NCBI RefSeq assembly: GCF_003048575.1
Contig: NZ_PIRZ01000002.1
Location: 326,795-390,794, forward strand
DNA: 64,000 bases
Reading direction: 5' to 3'
DNA from: Campylobacter concisus
Lineage (GTDB): Bacteria > Campylobacterota > Campylobacteria > Campylobacterales > Campylobacteraceae
Shown here: piece after piece, positions 1-9,038 of the stretch
How the letters are laid out: each line of letters opens with the position of its first letter
Position numbering within the stretch: the first letter of the stretch is position 1
The notes under the pieces: model-generated
What the model was told of the DNA's origin: nothing
Database searches by the model: none
The model's input: the letters and a program-made list of their open reading frames with translations, nothing else
Program-made: the position numbers and the translations under genes

Positions 1-933
1 ATAGTACACGGCGGAGAGAGTTTTTTTAGCTCGATGATCGTTGATGAGAGCGTTATTAAAAAGATCGAGGAGATAAGCCCACTTGCCCCTCTTCACAACC
101 CAGGGCACCTTGCTGGCATCAAAAATGCGATGAAAGAGAGCAAAAATGTGCCTCACGTGGTCGTTTTTGACACGGTATTTCATCAAAGCATGCCAGAGCA
201 CGCTTACCGCTACGCTCTACCTTATGACGTTTGCAAGACTCATCACATCAGAAAATATGGCTTTCACGGCACATCACATAGATATGTTTGCAAGCAAGCG
301 GCCAAAATGCTTGGCATAGAATTTGATAAATTTAACGCTATCTCACTTCATCTAGGTAACGGCGCCTCAGCCTGTGCAGTACAAAATGGCAAAAGTATCG
401 ATACCTCGATGGGGCTTAGCCCACTTGAAGGGCTCATAATGGGTACAAGAAGTGGCGATATGGACCCAGCTGTGGTCATTTACTTGCTAAATATCGGTGT
501 TTTAAAGTGGAACGAGATCGATAACTTTTTAAACAAAAAAAGCGGACTTTTTGGAATTTGTGGCTCAAGTGACATGAGAGAGGTCGTAGCTAGGATGCAA
601 GACGACGAGCGCGCAAAGCTTGCATTTGAGATGTTTTGCTACCGAGTAAAAAAGTATATCGGCTCATACTACGCCATTTTAGGGCATGTTGATGCACTCA
701 TATTTACTGGCGGCATCGGCGAAAATGCACCAAATACAAGGCAAAAAATTTGTGATGATCTAAAGCATCTTGGCATCCACATCAACCACGAGCTAAATTT
801 CTCAAACGAGCGAGGCGAGAGGTGTATAGATGAAGAAGGCGCTAAGATAAAAACGCTCATCATCCCAACAAATGAAGAGCTAGAAATCGCGATAGAAACG
901 GCTAGAGTAATAAAAGAGAACAAAGCCAAATAA
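1..933 (+). CDS. ackA: Acetate kinase, 3' part (gene starts left of the window)
   Basis: Converts acetyl phosphate plus ADP to acetate plus ATP in the cytoplasm, the second step of the Pta-AckA route. The reading frame is open from base 1: the first codons already encode IVHGGE, a conserved acetokinase stretch, so the ATG at base 34 is internal and roughly 90 N-terminal residues lie outside the window (family length is about 400). Visible family motifs are PLAPLHNP, the GFHGTSH catalytic-histidine segment, HLGNGAS in the nucleotide-binding region, and GGIGENA near the C terminus. The gene converges on lpxD across a strong hairpin. pta is expected just upstream but cannot be seen. Confidence 0.96.
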   Translation: MVHGGESFFSSMIVDESVIKKIEEISPLAPLHNPGHLAGIKNAMKESKNVPHVVVFDTVFHQSMPEHAYRYALPYDVCKTHHIRKYGFHGTSHRYVCKQAAKMLGIEFDKFNAISLHLGNGASACAVQNGKSIDTSMGLSPLEGLIMGTRSGDMDPAVVIYLLNIGVLKWNEIDNFLNKKSGLFGICGSSDMREVVARMQDDERAKLAFEMFCYRVKKYIGSYYAILGHVDALIFTGGIGENAPNTRQKICDDLKHLGIHINHELNFSNERGERCIDEEGAKIKTLIIPTNEELEIAIETARVIKENKAK

Positions 934-1045
934 ATAGAAGCTAAAATAAAATAGTTAATTTGTATTTTGCCAAACTTAACATATAAATTTTAAGTCTAAC
1001 TCGTTTTAAAATAAAATTAGCATTATTTTTATACTGCTAGATAAA

Positions 1046-1077
1046 AAGCTTTTGCGATTTTAAGCTCGCAAAAGCTT
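1046..1077. terminator. Hairpin between convergent ackA and lpxD
   Basis: A perfect 12-bp inverted repeat (AAGCTTTTGCGA and its complement) surrounds an 8-nt loop. Read on the minus strand the stem is followed by TTTTTAT, which fits an intrinsic terminator for the ilvB-ilvN-lpxD unit. On the plus strand a T-run comes only about 8 nt later, so termination of ackA is less certain. Confidence 0.75.
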
Positions 1078-1081
1078 GTAA

Positions 1082-2038
1082 TCAATTTTTCTTAAAAAAT
1101 CTCAAAATTTTTGCTTGAAGTTTAAACTGATCTGAAAGCTCCATTATCGGATAAGCTCCAGCGTATTTTTTGCCACCAAGTAGGTCTTTGCTAACGCCTC
1201 CACGTGCAGCGATCTGCGCGAAGTCACCCACTTTTACATGACCAGCTGAGCCGCTTTGCCCGCCCATTACGACGTTCCTGCCTAGCACTGTTGAGCCAGC
1301 AAGGCCAGTTTGTGAGACTATTAGGCAGCCATTTCCAAGCTCACAGTTGTGACCTATTTGAACGAGATTGTCTATCTTTGTGTAGTTTGCGATCATCGTG
1401 CTCTCAAAAACACCACGATCTATCGTCGTGCAAGCACCAATCTCGACATAATCACCCAAAACTACGTTGCCATTGTGATAAATTTTTACATGCTCACCAG
1501 TTTTTGTATGCGCATAGCCAAAACCATCACTTCCAATCACACAGTTTGCTAGTAGGTGGCACTCGTTACCGATGACGCAGTCGTTATAAATGACTGCGTT
1601 TGGGTGGATGATGCAGTTTTTGCCGATAGTCACATTATCGCCCAAAAATGCTCCAGCCATAACTATCGTATTTTCACCAACACTAACATTTGAGCCTATG
1701 TAGACATTTGGCATTATCTTTGCACTCTTGGCGATATTTGATGGCTTTGGCTCGCAAAAAAGTGGCTTAGCATAATCTTTACTAAGCAAGGCAAATGCAA
1801 GGTGTGGGTTATCACACACAAGTGCGACCATGCCAGCTGGCACCAAGTCTAAAAGCGATTTTGTCACCAAGATAGCTCCAGCGTTTGACGTACTTATAAA
1901 TTTTGCATTTTTCTCGCCGTCACAATATGTTAGCTCAGCTTTATTTGCATTTTTTAAAGAATTTAGAGCAAAAATTTCTATATCTTCTCCGCTAAAAGTA
2001 GCATTTGCTTTTGAGGCTATTTCACTTAGTTTCATCAT
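1082..2038 (-). CDS. lpxD: UDP-3-O-(3-hydroxyacyl)glucosamine N-acyltransferase
   Basis: Third step of lipid A synthesis: transfers a 3-hydroxyacyl chain from acyl-ACP to the 2-amino group of the UDP-sugar. The 318-residue protein has an N-terminal UDP-binding domain (about 1-100), then hexapeptide repeats (I/V-G-x4) forming a left-handed beta helix (about 105-280) and a helical C terminus. The expected catalytic histidine is His230 in VQIGHNCELG. The start overlaps the stop of ilvN by 4 nt, and a second ATG follows at once, so the exact start could be one codon later. A lipid A gene behind acetolactate synthase genes suggests co-transcription of unrelated housekeeping functions. Confidence 0.95.
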   Translation of the reverse strand: MMKLSEIASKANATFSGEDIEIFALNSLKNANKAELTYCDGEKNAKFISTSNAGAILVTKSLLDLVPAGMVALVCDNPHLAFALLSKDYAKPLFCEPKPSNIAKSAKIMPNVYIGSNVSVGENTIVMAGAFLGDNVTIGKNCIIHPNAVIYNDCVIGNECHLLANCVIGSDGFGYAHTKTGEHVKIYHNGNVVLGDYVEIGACTTIDRGVFESTMIANYTKIDNLVQIGHNCELGNGCLIVSQTGLAGSTVLGRNVVMGGQSGSAGHVKVGDFAQIAARGGVSKDLLGGKKYAGAYPIMELSDQFKLQAKILRFFKKN

Positions 2039-2505
2039 ATATCCATTATCACAGATCCGCCGCGTACGACGTCAACTGGGTTAAATTTCTTTATTGATTT
2101 TAAAAAGCTCTCAATCCTACTCGCATCGTCAGCCACCATGACAACGATGTAGTTTTCATTTGTATTTGTAACGATGCCATTGTACGACTTTAGTATCGCC
2201 TCAAGACCAGCAAAATTTTCACCAAGCGGAATTTTCACAAGAGCCATCTCTTTTTCGACAAATTCGCCACTTTCTATGACTTTATATGTTGGTATGAGCT
2301 TATGAAGCTGCTTTACGATCTGCTCTAAGACCCTCTCGTCGCCACTAGTTACGATGCTTAGCCTTGAGAAGTTGCTCTCAGGTATTGGAGCAACTGTAAG
2401 CGTGTCGATATTGTAGCCCCTGCCTGCAAAAAGCCCAGAAATTCTAGCCAAAACGCCATGTTCATTTAAAACTATAACTGATATCGTTCTTCTTATACTG
2501 CTCAT
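2035..2505 (-). CDS. ilvN: Acetolactate synthase, regulatory small subunit
   Basis: Regulatory subunit of acetohydroxyacid synthase, which makes acetolactate or acetohydroxybutyrate for valine, leucine and isoleucine. The 156-residue length is normal for the short IlvN/IlvH type. An N-terminal ACT domain is visible (about 4-78, with NEHGVLARISGLFAGRGYNID), the usual site for valine feedback binding, followed by the C-terminal AHAS-small domain. The start overlaps the end of ilvB by 4 nt (ATGA), indicating translational coupling and matched stoichiometry. Confidence 0.95.
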   Translation of the reverse strand: MSSIRRTISVIVLNEHGVLARISGLFAGRGYNIDTLTVAPIPESNFSRLSIVTSGDERVLEQIVKQLHKLIPTYKVIESGEFVEKEMALVKIPLGENFAGLEAILKSYNGIVTNTNENYIVVMVADDASRIESFLKSIKKFNPVDVVRGGSVIMDI

Positions 2506-4199
2506 TTTTCTTCCTTGCTCTTTAATATCATATTATAAATCGCAGCCCCTGCTGGAACCATAGGAAGCACGTCCTCAAAGCGGTCGATCCTAACGTCAAT
2601 CATCGCTGATTTTTTGCTATCGATCGCTTCTTTTAAAGCCTTTTTAAACTCATCCTTGCTCTTGCAAACAAAGCCAACTCCGCCAAATCCTTCAGCGATT
2701 TTTACAAAATCAGGCTGCAAGCTAAGATCAGTCGATGAGTAGCGTTTTTCATAGAAAAATGTTTGCCACTGGCGCACCATACCTAGGAAGTTGTTGTTTA
2801 AAATGATGTTTATAACAGGCATATTTATCTCATGAGCTGTCATCAACTCTTGGATATTCATAAGTATTGAGCCATCGCCTGTAAAATTTATAACAAGATT
2901 ATCTGGTTTTGCACATTTTGCGCCGATCGCTGCAGGGAGGCCAAATCCCATTGTGCCAAGTCCACCACTTGTCACAAGCTGTCTTGCTCGGTTAAACGGA
3001 TAAAACTGCGCCACCCACATTTGATGCTGTCCAACGTCTGTTGAGATTATCGCATCAGCTCCTACTATCTTCGCCGTCTCTTCGATGACCCATTGTGGCT
3101 TTAAGACCTTGTCACTATCTGTGTAGCCAAGTGGATTTAACTTAGAATATCTATCTAAAATTTCTCTCCAAGGTGCGTAGTTTTCAGGCTTTGCATTGAC
3201 TTCTTCGTAAAGCTCAGTTAGCACGTTTGTAAGATCGCCAACGATTGGATAGTGAGCATTTATGATCTTTGAGATAGAGCTTGGATCGATATCGATGTGG
3301 ATTATCTTTGCATGTTTGGCAAACTCATCCGTCCTGCCGGTGATCCTGTCACAAAATCTAGCTCCAAGCGAGATGAGAAGGTCGCACTCGCTAAGTGCCA
3401 TATTTGAAGCATAGCTGCCGTGCATACCAGCCATGCCTAAATTTAGCTTATCTTTTGTGTCAAGCACACCAAGAGCCATCAGTGTCTCAACCGCTGGAAT
3501 GCCTGTTTTTTGCATAAATTTGCGGATGATATCGCTAGCTCCAGATGCTATCGCACCACCACCGATGTATAGAAGTGGTCTTTTAGCTTCGTTTATCGCA
3601 ACTGCTGCCTTTTTTATCTGTTTTGAGTTGCCTTTATAGGTCGGCTTGTAACTTGGAATAGAAATTTCTTTTGGATATACAAAATCGCCAAGCTTTGATG
3701 TGATATTTTTTGGAATGTCGATATGAACTGGTCCTGGGCGGCCTGATCTTGCGATATAAAAGGCCTCTTTTATGATACGAGGTAGCTCTTCAACGCTATT
3801 AACTAAAAAGTTATGCTTAACGCATGGGCGTGAAATTCCAACCGCGTCGATCTCCTGAAATGCGTCCGTACCGATCATAAATGTCGGCACCTGACCGCTT
3901 ATAAGCACGATCGGTATGCTATCGCTGTAAGCTGTGGCAAGGCCAGTGACTGCATTTGTAAAGCCAGGGCCACTTGTCACAAAAGCAACGCCAACTTTAC
4001 CACTAACCCTAGCGTATCCATCGGCCGCATGAACGGCTGCTTGCTCGTGGCGAACCAAAACGTGCTTAAAATAAGTTTGTTTATATGTCTCGTCGTAGAT
4101 ATTTAAAGCTGCACCGCCAGGATAGCCAAAAACTATCTCAACGCCCTCTTCGTGCAAGGCCTCGCTTATCATCTGTGAACCAGAAATCTGTTTTATCAT
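2502..4199 (-). CDS. ilvB: Acetolactate synthase, catalytic large subunit
   Basis: ThDP- and FAD-dependent enzyme that condenses pyruvate with pyruvate or 2-oxobutyrate, the first common step of branched-chain amino acid synthesis. It is about 565 residues. The conserved catalytic Glu sits in RHEQAAVHAADGYAR near residue 52, and the ThDP/Mg motif GDGSILMN...NN is in the C-terminal third. An open frame begins one codon earlier with GTG (4202), but the ATG at 4199 is preferred because AAAAGG lies about 8 nt upstream. First gene of ilvB-ilvN-lpxD, behind a TATAAT box at 4230-4235. Confidence 0.95.
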   Translation of the reverse strand: MIKQISGSQMISEALHEEGVEIVFGYPGGAALNIYDETYKQTYFKHVLVRHEQAAVHAADGYARVSGKVGVAFVTSGPGFTNAVTGLATAYSDSIPIVLISGQVPTFMIGTDAFQEIDAVGISRPCVKHNFLVNSVEELPRIIKEAFYIARSGRPGPVHIDIPKNITSKLGDFVYPKEISIPSYKPTYKGNSKQIKKAAVAINEAKRPLLYIGGGAIASGASDIIRKFMQKTGIPAVETLMALGVLDTKDKLNLGMAGMHGSYASNMALSECDLLISLGARFCDRITGRTDEFAKHAKIIHIDIDPSSISKIINAHYPIVGDLTNVLTELYEEVNAKPENYAPWREILDRYSKLNPLGYTDSDKVLKPQWVIEETAKIVGADAIISTDVGQHQMWVAQFYPFNRARQLVTSGGLGTMGFGLPAAIGAKCAKPDNLVINFTGDGSILMNIQELMTAHEINMPVINIILNNNFLGMVRQWQTFFYEKRYSSTDLSLQPDFVKIAEGFGGVGFVCKSKDEFKKALKEAIDSKKSAMIDVRIDRFEDVLPMVPAGAAIYNMILKSKEEK

Positions 4200-4229
4200 C
4201 ACTTTAGCCTTTTGATAAATTTATCGCAG

Positions 4230-4235
4230 ATTATA
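4230..4235 (-). promoter_or_regulatory. -10 box (TATAAT) of the ilvB operon
   Basis: A perfect TATAAT lies about 30 nt upstream of ilvB on the minus strand. No good -35 is visible, as is usual for Campylobacter sigma-70 promoters. The transcript would start near 4222. The remainder of the 4203-4466 gap is AT-rich and I see no gene in it. Confidence 0.55.
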
Positions 4236-4435
4236 TCCCAAAGCATTTTAAATCCATTTTAACTTTCTAGCGAATTTTAGGTATCGTTTTGATTTTCTTG
4301 AAAAATTTTTATCTAGTTTAGAAGAATAATACAAAATATTTTACATAAAATTAAACATATTATTTTTAGTAAAATTGATAAATTTAAGTGAGCAAAGACT
4401 ATAAAATTTTAAGAGCTAAAACTCATTTGTATAAA

Positions 4436-4472
4436 TTTTAGGCTTAATTTTTTAATTAAAATAAGCCTAAAA
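4436..4472 (-). terminator. Hairpin at the end of mnmH
   Basis: A perfect 11-bp inverted repeat (TTTTAGGCTTA / TAAGCCTAAAA) encloses an AT-rich loop that can extend the stem. It overlaps the mnmH stop codon. The following U-tract is weak, so termination efficiency is uncertain. Confidence 0.5.
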
Positions 4473-5474
4473 TTTTGCTTCATTTTTTATATCATTTAGC
4501 TTTTTAACGGCCTCTTCAAAGTCATCAGAATTTATGAAAACATTAATATTTTCATTTTTCTTATAGACTTTATCGTAGTATTTTGTGAGTAAAATTTCAG
4601 CTACTTTGGTAATGTCATTTTTATTAAATTTAGCCACAGCTTCATCTCTAGCTTTTTTATCGATAAATGGTGAAATTTTCTTCATACACTCGTCAAAAAA
4701 GGCCTTATCCACACTTTTATAGTCATCTACTATACAAGAAATTCTTTTTTCTAAACTTGCGCTCACTTCGACATTTATGCCACTACGCATTGCCTCATAA
4801 AGACTTTTTGGCAAGCTTAATGAGCCTATCCTTCTGCTCTCACCCTCAATAAAGCAAATTTCATCTTTTAGCGTGATGAGCTTTTCAAATAACGCATCTT
4901 CAAAGCTTTTTTGACTTGGCTGCGCGCCATTTATCGCCCCAAAGACAGATCCTAAATGATTTGCTATAGCTTCAAGGTCTATTGACGGACTTAGAGCCCT
5001 TATGAGCTTACTTTTATAGCAGCCAGTATTTCCAAAAAGAGTGATAAATTTCGTGCTTAAAGGTCGATTTAGAAATTCTAAAACGTGATTTCTATAAGCT
5101 TTATAGCCACCACTAAGCCTAAAAACTCTATATCCTATCATGCTTAGAACATAGCCAACAGAATTTGATCTAAGCCCACCTTTAGCGCAGTAGATGCCAA
5201 TAGCTGAACCAACCTTGGCTCTTTTATAAACCTCATCAATGATATTTTGTAAATTTTTGCAGATATATTTTGCGCCAAGGCTCTTTGCTAGGGATCTATC
5301 GCTTTTATAGAGCGTGCCTACCTCTTTATGTTCTGCATCATTTAAAGCGTATAAATTTATAGCATCTTTTATGTGTGAATATAAAAATTCATGCGGCGAT
5401 CTTACGTCTATTAAAATTTCAAAAGAGCTTCTTTTCTCTAGCCACTGCTCTGCATCAAGCTCAAATAACGGCAC
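4467..5474 (-). CDS. mnmH: tRNA 2-selenouridine synthase (rhodanese plus P-loop)
   Basis: Replaces sulfur with selenium at 2-thiouridine in the wobble position of certain tRNAs, using selenophosphate. The 335-residue protein has a rhodanese domain (about 1-132) with the active-site cysteine at Cys96 (IYCAKGGLRS), followed by a P-loop domain starting with GNTGCYKS at 148-155 and the family segment EGESRRIG. The P-loop has Tyr where many homologues have Gly. The start overlaps the HIT gene by 14 nt. Activity requires selenophosphate synthetase (SelD), which is not in the window. Confidence 0.9.
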   Translation of the reverse strand: MPLFELDAEQWLEKRSSFEILIDVRSPHEFLYSHIKDAINLYALNDAEHKEVGTLYKSDRSLAKSLGAKYICKNLQNIIDEVYKRAKVGSAIGIYCAKGGLRSNSVGYVLSMIGYRVFRLSGGYKAYRNHVLEFLNRPLSTKFITLFGNTGCYKSKLIRALSPSIDLEAIANHLGSVFGAINGAQPSQKSFEDALFEKLITLKDEICFIEGESRRIGSLSLPKSLYEAMRSGINVEVSASLEKRISCIVDDYKSVDKAFFDECMKKISPFIDKKARDEAVAKFNKNDITKVAEILLTKYYDKVYKKNENINVFINSDDFEEAVKKLNDIKNEAKF

Positions 5475-5943
5475 TAAATGCCTTTTTTAGTTTCTCAAAA
5501 AGTGGATGAAATGGCGTGCCATTTACTCTCACATCAGAGATAGTGGTTATAAAATTTGTATCTCCGCTCCACCTTGGCACAAGGTGATAATGCACGTGCT
5601 CAGCTATGCCAGCTCCTGCTGCCTTGCCTAAATTCATACCTATATTTACGCCATTAGCATAAAGCTCTTTTTTTAAAATTTCAACTCCAAGCCTTACAAA
5701 TTTACTCATCTCAAACCAAGTCTGCTCATCAAGCTCTTCGATCTTGTCGGTATGCTGATTTGGTATTATCATAAAATGCCCTGGAGAATACGGATATAAA
5801 TTCATAATCCCAAAACAATGTTTAGCTCGAAAAAGCACACCATTTTTATCATCATCATCTGAGTTTATAACATCACAAAAAACACAGCTATCTTTTTTAG
5901 CGCTAAAGTATTCGCTTCTCCAAGGGGCACAAAGGTGCTGCAT
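5461..5943 (-). CDS. HIT-family nucleotide hydrolase
   Basis: Small cytoplasmic histidine-triad protein of 160 residues; the family hydrolyses dinucleoside polyphosphates or nucleoside phosphoramidates. The triad HVHYH is at residues 116-120 and followed by LVPRW; an N-terminal CVFC pair (20-23) probably binds zinc, as in Fhit/HinT-like enzymes with a CxxC. Its stop overlaps mnmH by 14 nt and its start shares one base with the end of trpC, so it is part of one long minus-strand unit. The substrate cannot be decided from sequence. Confidence 0.88.
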   Translation of the reverse strand: MQHLCAPWRSEYFSAKKDSCVFCDVINSDDDDKNGVLFRAKHCFGIMNLYPYSPGHFMIIPNQHTDKIEELDEQTWFEMSKFVRLGVEILKKELYANGVNIGMNLGKAAGAGIAEHVHYHLVPRWSGDTNFITTISDVRVNGTPFHPLFEKLKKAFSAVI

Positions 5944-6728
5944 TACTCGCCCTCCTTTATCTTTTTGACGGCATTTTTTATATCATCTTGTCTCATAAAA
6001 TGCTCTCCTATCAAGAAAGCATCAACGCCTATTTTGCTTAGCTGCCTAAGCTGTTCATGCTCATAAAGACCACTTTCAGCGACTATTATCTTGCCATTTG
6101 GTAAAAGCGGTATGAGCTTCTCGCAAAGACTCATATCCATCGTAAAATCATCTAAATTTCTGTGATTTATACCTATTATATTTGCTCCTGCAAAGATCGC
6201 TTTTTTCACATCACTCGCGTCATGAGTTTCAACCAAAACTTCAAGCCCTAAATGATGAGCGTAGTCTAAAAGTTCTTTTAGCTCGCCTTGTGTTAGCACC
6301 TTGGCTATAAGCAGGATAAAGTCTGCCCCATAAACAAGAGCTTCAAGAATTTGATACTTATCAACGATAAAATCTTTTCTAAGGATCGGCCTTGAGGCGT
6401 AGCGGCGGACTTGAGTGATATACTCGATGTTGCCTTTAAACCAATGTGGTTCAGTCAAGATACTAAAGGCATTTGCGTATGGCTCGTATTCCTGAGCGAT
6501 TTTTATTGGCTCAAAATCTTCTCTTATCACGCCCTTACTTGGGCTTGCTTTTTTGATCTCAGCTATGATTTTTATCGGCTCATTTTGACTTGCTCTAAGT
6601 GCATTTAAAACATCTCTTGGCACGTATGGATTATACGCGAGCGAGCGACCAAACCACTCCTCAGGGAAGTCTGCTTTTCTTTTTTCAAGATCATCTTTAG
6701 TCTTTTTTATTATCTCATCAAGTATCAT
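5943..6728 (-). CDS. trpC: Indole-3-glycerol-phosphate synthase
   Basis: Ring-closing step of tryptophan synthesis, from carboxyphenylaminodeoxyribulose phosphate to indole-3-glycerol phosphate. The 261-residue length is that of a monofunctional TIM-barrel TrpC. Visible family segments are [10 protein letters not shown] (catalytic Lys), [21 protein letters not shown] and VAESGL near the phosphate site. It is separated from other trp genes, among unrelated genes, so it is probably expressed with them and not under trp-specific control. It overlaps the upstream TPR gene by 4 nt. Confidence 0.95.
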   Translation of the reverse strand: MILDEIIKKTKDDLEKRKADFPEEWFGRSLAYNPYVPRDVLNALRASQNEPIKIIAEIKKASPSKGVIREDFEPIKIAQEYEPYANAFSILTEPHWFKGNIEYITQVRRYASRPILRKDFIVDKYQILEALVYGADFILLIAKVLTQGELKELLDYAHHLGLEVLVETHDASDVKKAIFAGANIIGINHRNLDDFTMDMSLCEKLIPLLPNGKIIVAESGLYEHEQLRQLSKIGVDAFLIGEHFMRQDDIKNAVKKIKEGE

Positions 6729-7990
6729 TTTTTAAGCCTTTTGTTTAGATTTATTATACAGCGCTCTATTAGGTGCAAATGCTCTTTTGCCTCTTTTGAA
6801 GTCCTAAAATCAATATCTTTCATTGCGTGCTGCATAATGCTTTTTGCCTTTTTGCACTCACCAAGCTTGAAATATCCCCACGCTAGCGAATCCTCATAAT
6901 AAGGCGACTCAGGCGAGATAACAAGCGCCTTTTGCACAAGCTCTATACCCTTTCTAGGGTCAATATCATGATCTATCAGCAAGTAGCCATAGTAGTTAAA
7001 AAACATATCATTTTCTAGTTTTGGCACGCTAGCTTCAAATTTATCTAAAATTTCAGCCATTTTTTGTTCGTTCAAGTTATCTTTATTCATCTCGTATTCG
7101 TAAATCGCGGCTTTTGCTAAAAAATTTAAATCCCTGCTATCGTTATAAATTTTAACAGCAAGTATGTATGCGTCACCGAAATTACTAGTCGCCGCATAAA
7201 GATCCATAAGTGCCACATCGTTGTAGCTATATTTTTTTAAAATTTCAATTGCTGCTTTGTAATTTTTATCATAGATAAAAAACTGCACGATCTTATCAAG
7301 ATAAGAAGTATCGTGATTTAGCTCATAAAGCTCTTCAAAGAGTTCGATCACTTTTGGGAAATTTCTTTGCTGGGAGTAAATTTCAGCCAAAAGCTCGCAA
7401 GTCTTTAGCGTGCAACCTTGTTCATCTTTAAATTTTTCAAGATATTTTGTAGCGTCTTTTATCTTATCCATGCGATTTATCAAAATATCAACGATACGGA
7501 GCAAATTTTCTTCTTCTTGCTTTAGCGAGTATGCCTCTTCAAAGTATTTTAGCGCAGTCGTTGTTTCATTTTGCATCATACAAATAGTGCCAAGCATGAG
7601 TAAATTTTGGGCATTTGGCTCTTTTGTAGCAAGCTCTTGCATTAAGCTTTTAGCTTCATTTAGCTTTGAAAGATTTACTAAATTTGCCACCTTTATACGG
7701 ATAAAATCGCTGTCGTCTTTTAAGCTTTTTTCGCCTTCACTTATCAAAGCATCTAAATTTTCATTTTTTGTAGCAAAGGCGAGTTTGATCGCCTCTTTTA
7801 AATAAGCTTTTTGATTTGTATCTTTAAAAATGTTTGAGTAAGCTTGAATGCTAGCATTCACATCTCCACTATCTTGAAATAATAAAGCCTGCATTAGACG
7901 TAAATTTATACTTTTATTATCGTCAGCCAAAAGTAGCTGCGAGTTAAAAAATACGCTCATAAAAAATACTAAAATTTTACGCCAATACAT
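6725..7990 (-). CDS. Exported or membrane-anchored TPR-repeat protein
   Basis: Protein of 421 residues with a hydrophobic N terminus (about 6-22, ending near LLLADD) that looks like a signal peptide, so it is probably periplasmic or anchored. The rest is helical with degenerate tetratricopeptide repeats, clear around [25 protein letters not shown] and again at the C terminus ([21 protein letters not shown]). TPR solenoids bind partner proteins; the partner is unknown. The gene overlaps trpC by 4 nt and the cysteine-cluster gene by 22 nt. I do not recognise a specific family. Confidence 0.75.
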   Translation of the reverse strand: MYWRKILVFFMSVFFNSQLLLADDNKSINLRLMQALLFQDSGDVNASIQAYSNIFKDTNQKAYLKEAIKLAFATKNENLDALISEGEKSLKDDSDFIRIKVANLVNLSKLNEAKSLMQELATKEPNAQNLLMLGTICMMQNETTTALKYFEEAYSLKQEEENLLRIVDILINRMDKIKDATKYLEKFKDEQGCTLKTCELLAEIYSQQRNFPKVIELFEELYELNHDTSYLDKIVQFFIYDKNYKAAIEILKKYSYNDVALMDLYAATSNFGDAYILAVKIYNDSRDLNFLAKAAIYEYEMNKDNLNEQKMAEILDKFEASVPKLENDMFFNYYGYLLIDHDIDPRKGIELVQKALVISPESPYYEDSLAWGYFKLGECKKAKSIMQHAMKDIDFRTSKEAKEHLHLIERCIINLNKRLKK

Positions 7991-8334
7991 TCTGCTTTTA
8001 GCTCCTTTAAATTTTTTTTAAAATAATTCCAAAATGGAAAAGTCCTACACTGCTGTGGCCTTAGCTCATAGACTGAGCAGTTTTTATTTTTTTCATCAAA
8101 AAATACACAAGCAAAGCCATCTTCATAGGGCTTCTCTTTTATGCTACACCTTAGCCCAACTCTTATTAAAAACTGCTTTTCAAACTCATCTTTACTCATA
8201 TGAAATGCGGTGCAAAATTTTGAAATTTCTTCTTCGTTTATCCAGATGTAGCCACTCTCTCCCGTGCAACACTTGCCGCCACAGCTCTCGCAAAAACTCG
8301 CATCAAACTCATAGTTAAAGCCTTGCACTCTCAC
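7969..8334 (-). CDS. YkgJ-family cysteine-cluster protein
   Basis: Small 121-residue protein with nine cysteines, including C15-x2-C18-x3-CC(22-23) and the family signature RPQQCRTFPFW near 93-102. The UPF0153/YkgJ family is thought to bind zinc or an iron-sulfur cluster; no reaction is established. The start overlaps the TrmN6-like gene by 4 nt and the end overlaps the TPR gene by 22 nt, the longest overlap in this unit. Confidence 0.8.
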   Translation of the reverse strand: MRVQGFNYEFDASFCESCGGKCCTGESGYIWINEEEISKFCTAFHMSKDEFEKQFLIRVGLRCSIKEKPYEDGFACVFFDEKNKNCSVYELRPQQCRTFPFWNYFKKNLKELKAECIGVKF

Positions 8335-9038
8335 GCTAGCTCCTGATAATCAACGCTGTTTGTATCAGCTTTTTTAAAAATTTCAATCGCCTCTTTTGTA
8401 TGCGAACCATTTTCGCTCATCACTAAAGGTGGCAGAATTTTTAACTTTGAGTTTGAATTATTTCTTACCTCAAATAGAGCCAAATTTGCTGGTTTATCAG
8501 CCTTTGTGTGGATAAATTTTATACTTACTAAATTTAGCTTAAACTCTTTTAGACACGTTGCGATCTCACCAATATCATCAGGAGCATAGCAAAAAAACGC
8601 CATTTTGTGAGGCTTTAAATTTATGCTTATACCTCTTATAAAGTCTTTTATACCCAAAGAGCTTGTGTATCTACTAGCCTTTATATGCTCATCTTCGCTT
8701 TGTTTCGTACCCTCGTGATAAAATGGCGGATTTGATACGATGAGGTCAAATTTCTCACTATCTTTAAAATCTGCAAAATTAGCATTTATAATTTCTGCCT
8801 CCAAGCCGTTCTTACTGGCATTAAATTTAGAAATTTCACCATTTATTTGCAAGATATCAAGCAAGCTTAGGCTGGAATTTTTAAAGTCGCGTTTAAGCAA
8901 AAGTCCTAATATCCCGCACCCTGCGCCAACGTCTAAAATCCTGCCTGAAAAATTTTTCAAACTTGAGCTTATAAAATCATAAAGTACCAGCGTATCGCTG
9001 TTGTAGCGATAGCCACTTTTTAGCTGAGCCAAGATCAT
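8331..9038 (-). CDS. SAM-dependent N6-adenine methyltransferase, TrmN6-like
   Basis: A class I methyltransferase of 235 residues. The SAM-binding motif LDVGAGCGILGLLL is at about 35-48 and the amino-methylating motif NPPF at 103-106, followed by YHEG. The N terminus (LKSGYRYNSDTLVLYDF) and overall length match the family that methylates A37 of tRNA-Val. Specificity is inferred from family resemblance and not proven. It overlaps both neighbours by 4 nt. Confidence 0.82.
   Translation of the reverse strand: MILAQLKSGYRYNSDTLVLYDFISSSLKNFSGRILDVGAGCGILGLLLKRDFKNSSLSLLDILQINGEISKFNASKNGLEAEIINANFADFKDSEKFDLIVSNPPFYHEGTKQSEDEHIKASRYTSSLGIKDFIRGISINLKPHKMAFFCYAPDDIGEIATCLKEFKLNLVSIKFIHTKADKPANLALFEVRNNSNSKLKILPPLVMSENGSHTKEAIEIFKKADTNSVDYQELA

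Noticed and set aside
1204..1575. 123-codon open frame opposite lpxD
   Set aside because: Composition is a complement of the hexapeptide-repeat gene lpxD and there is no plausible ribosome binding site.
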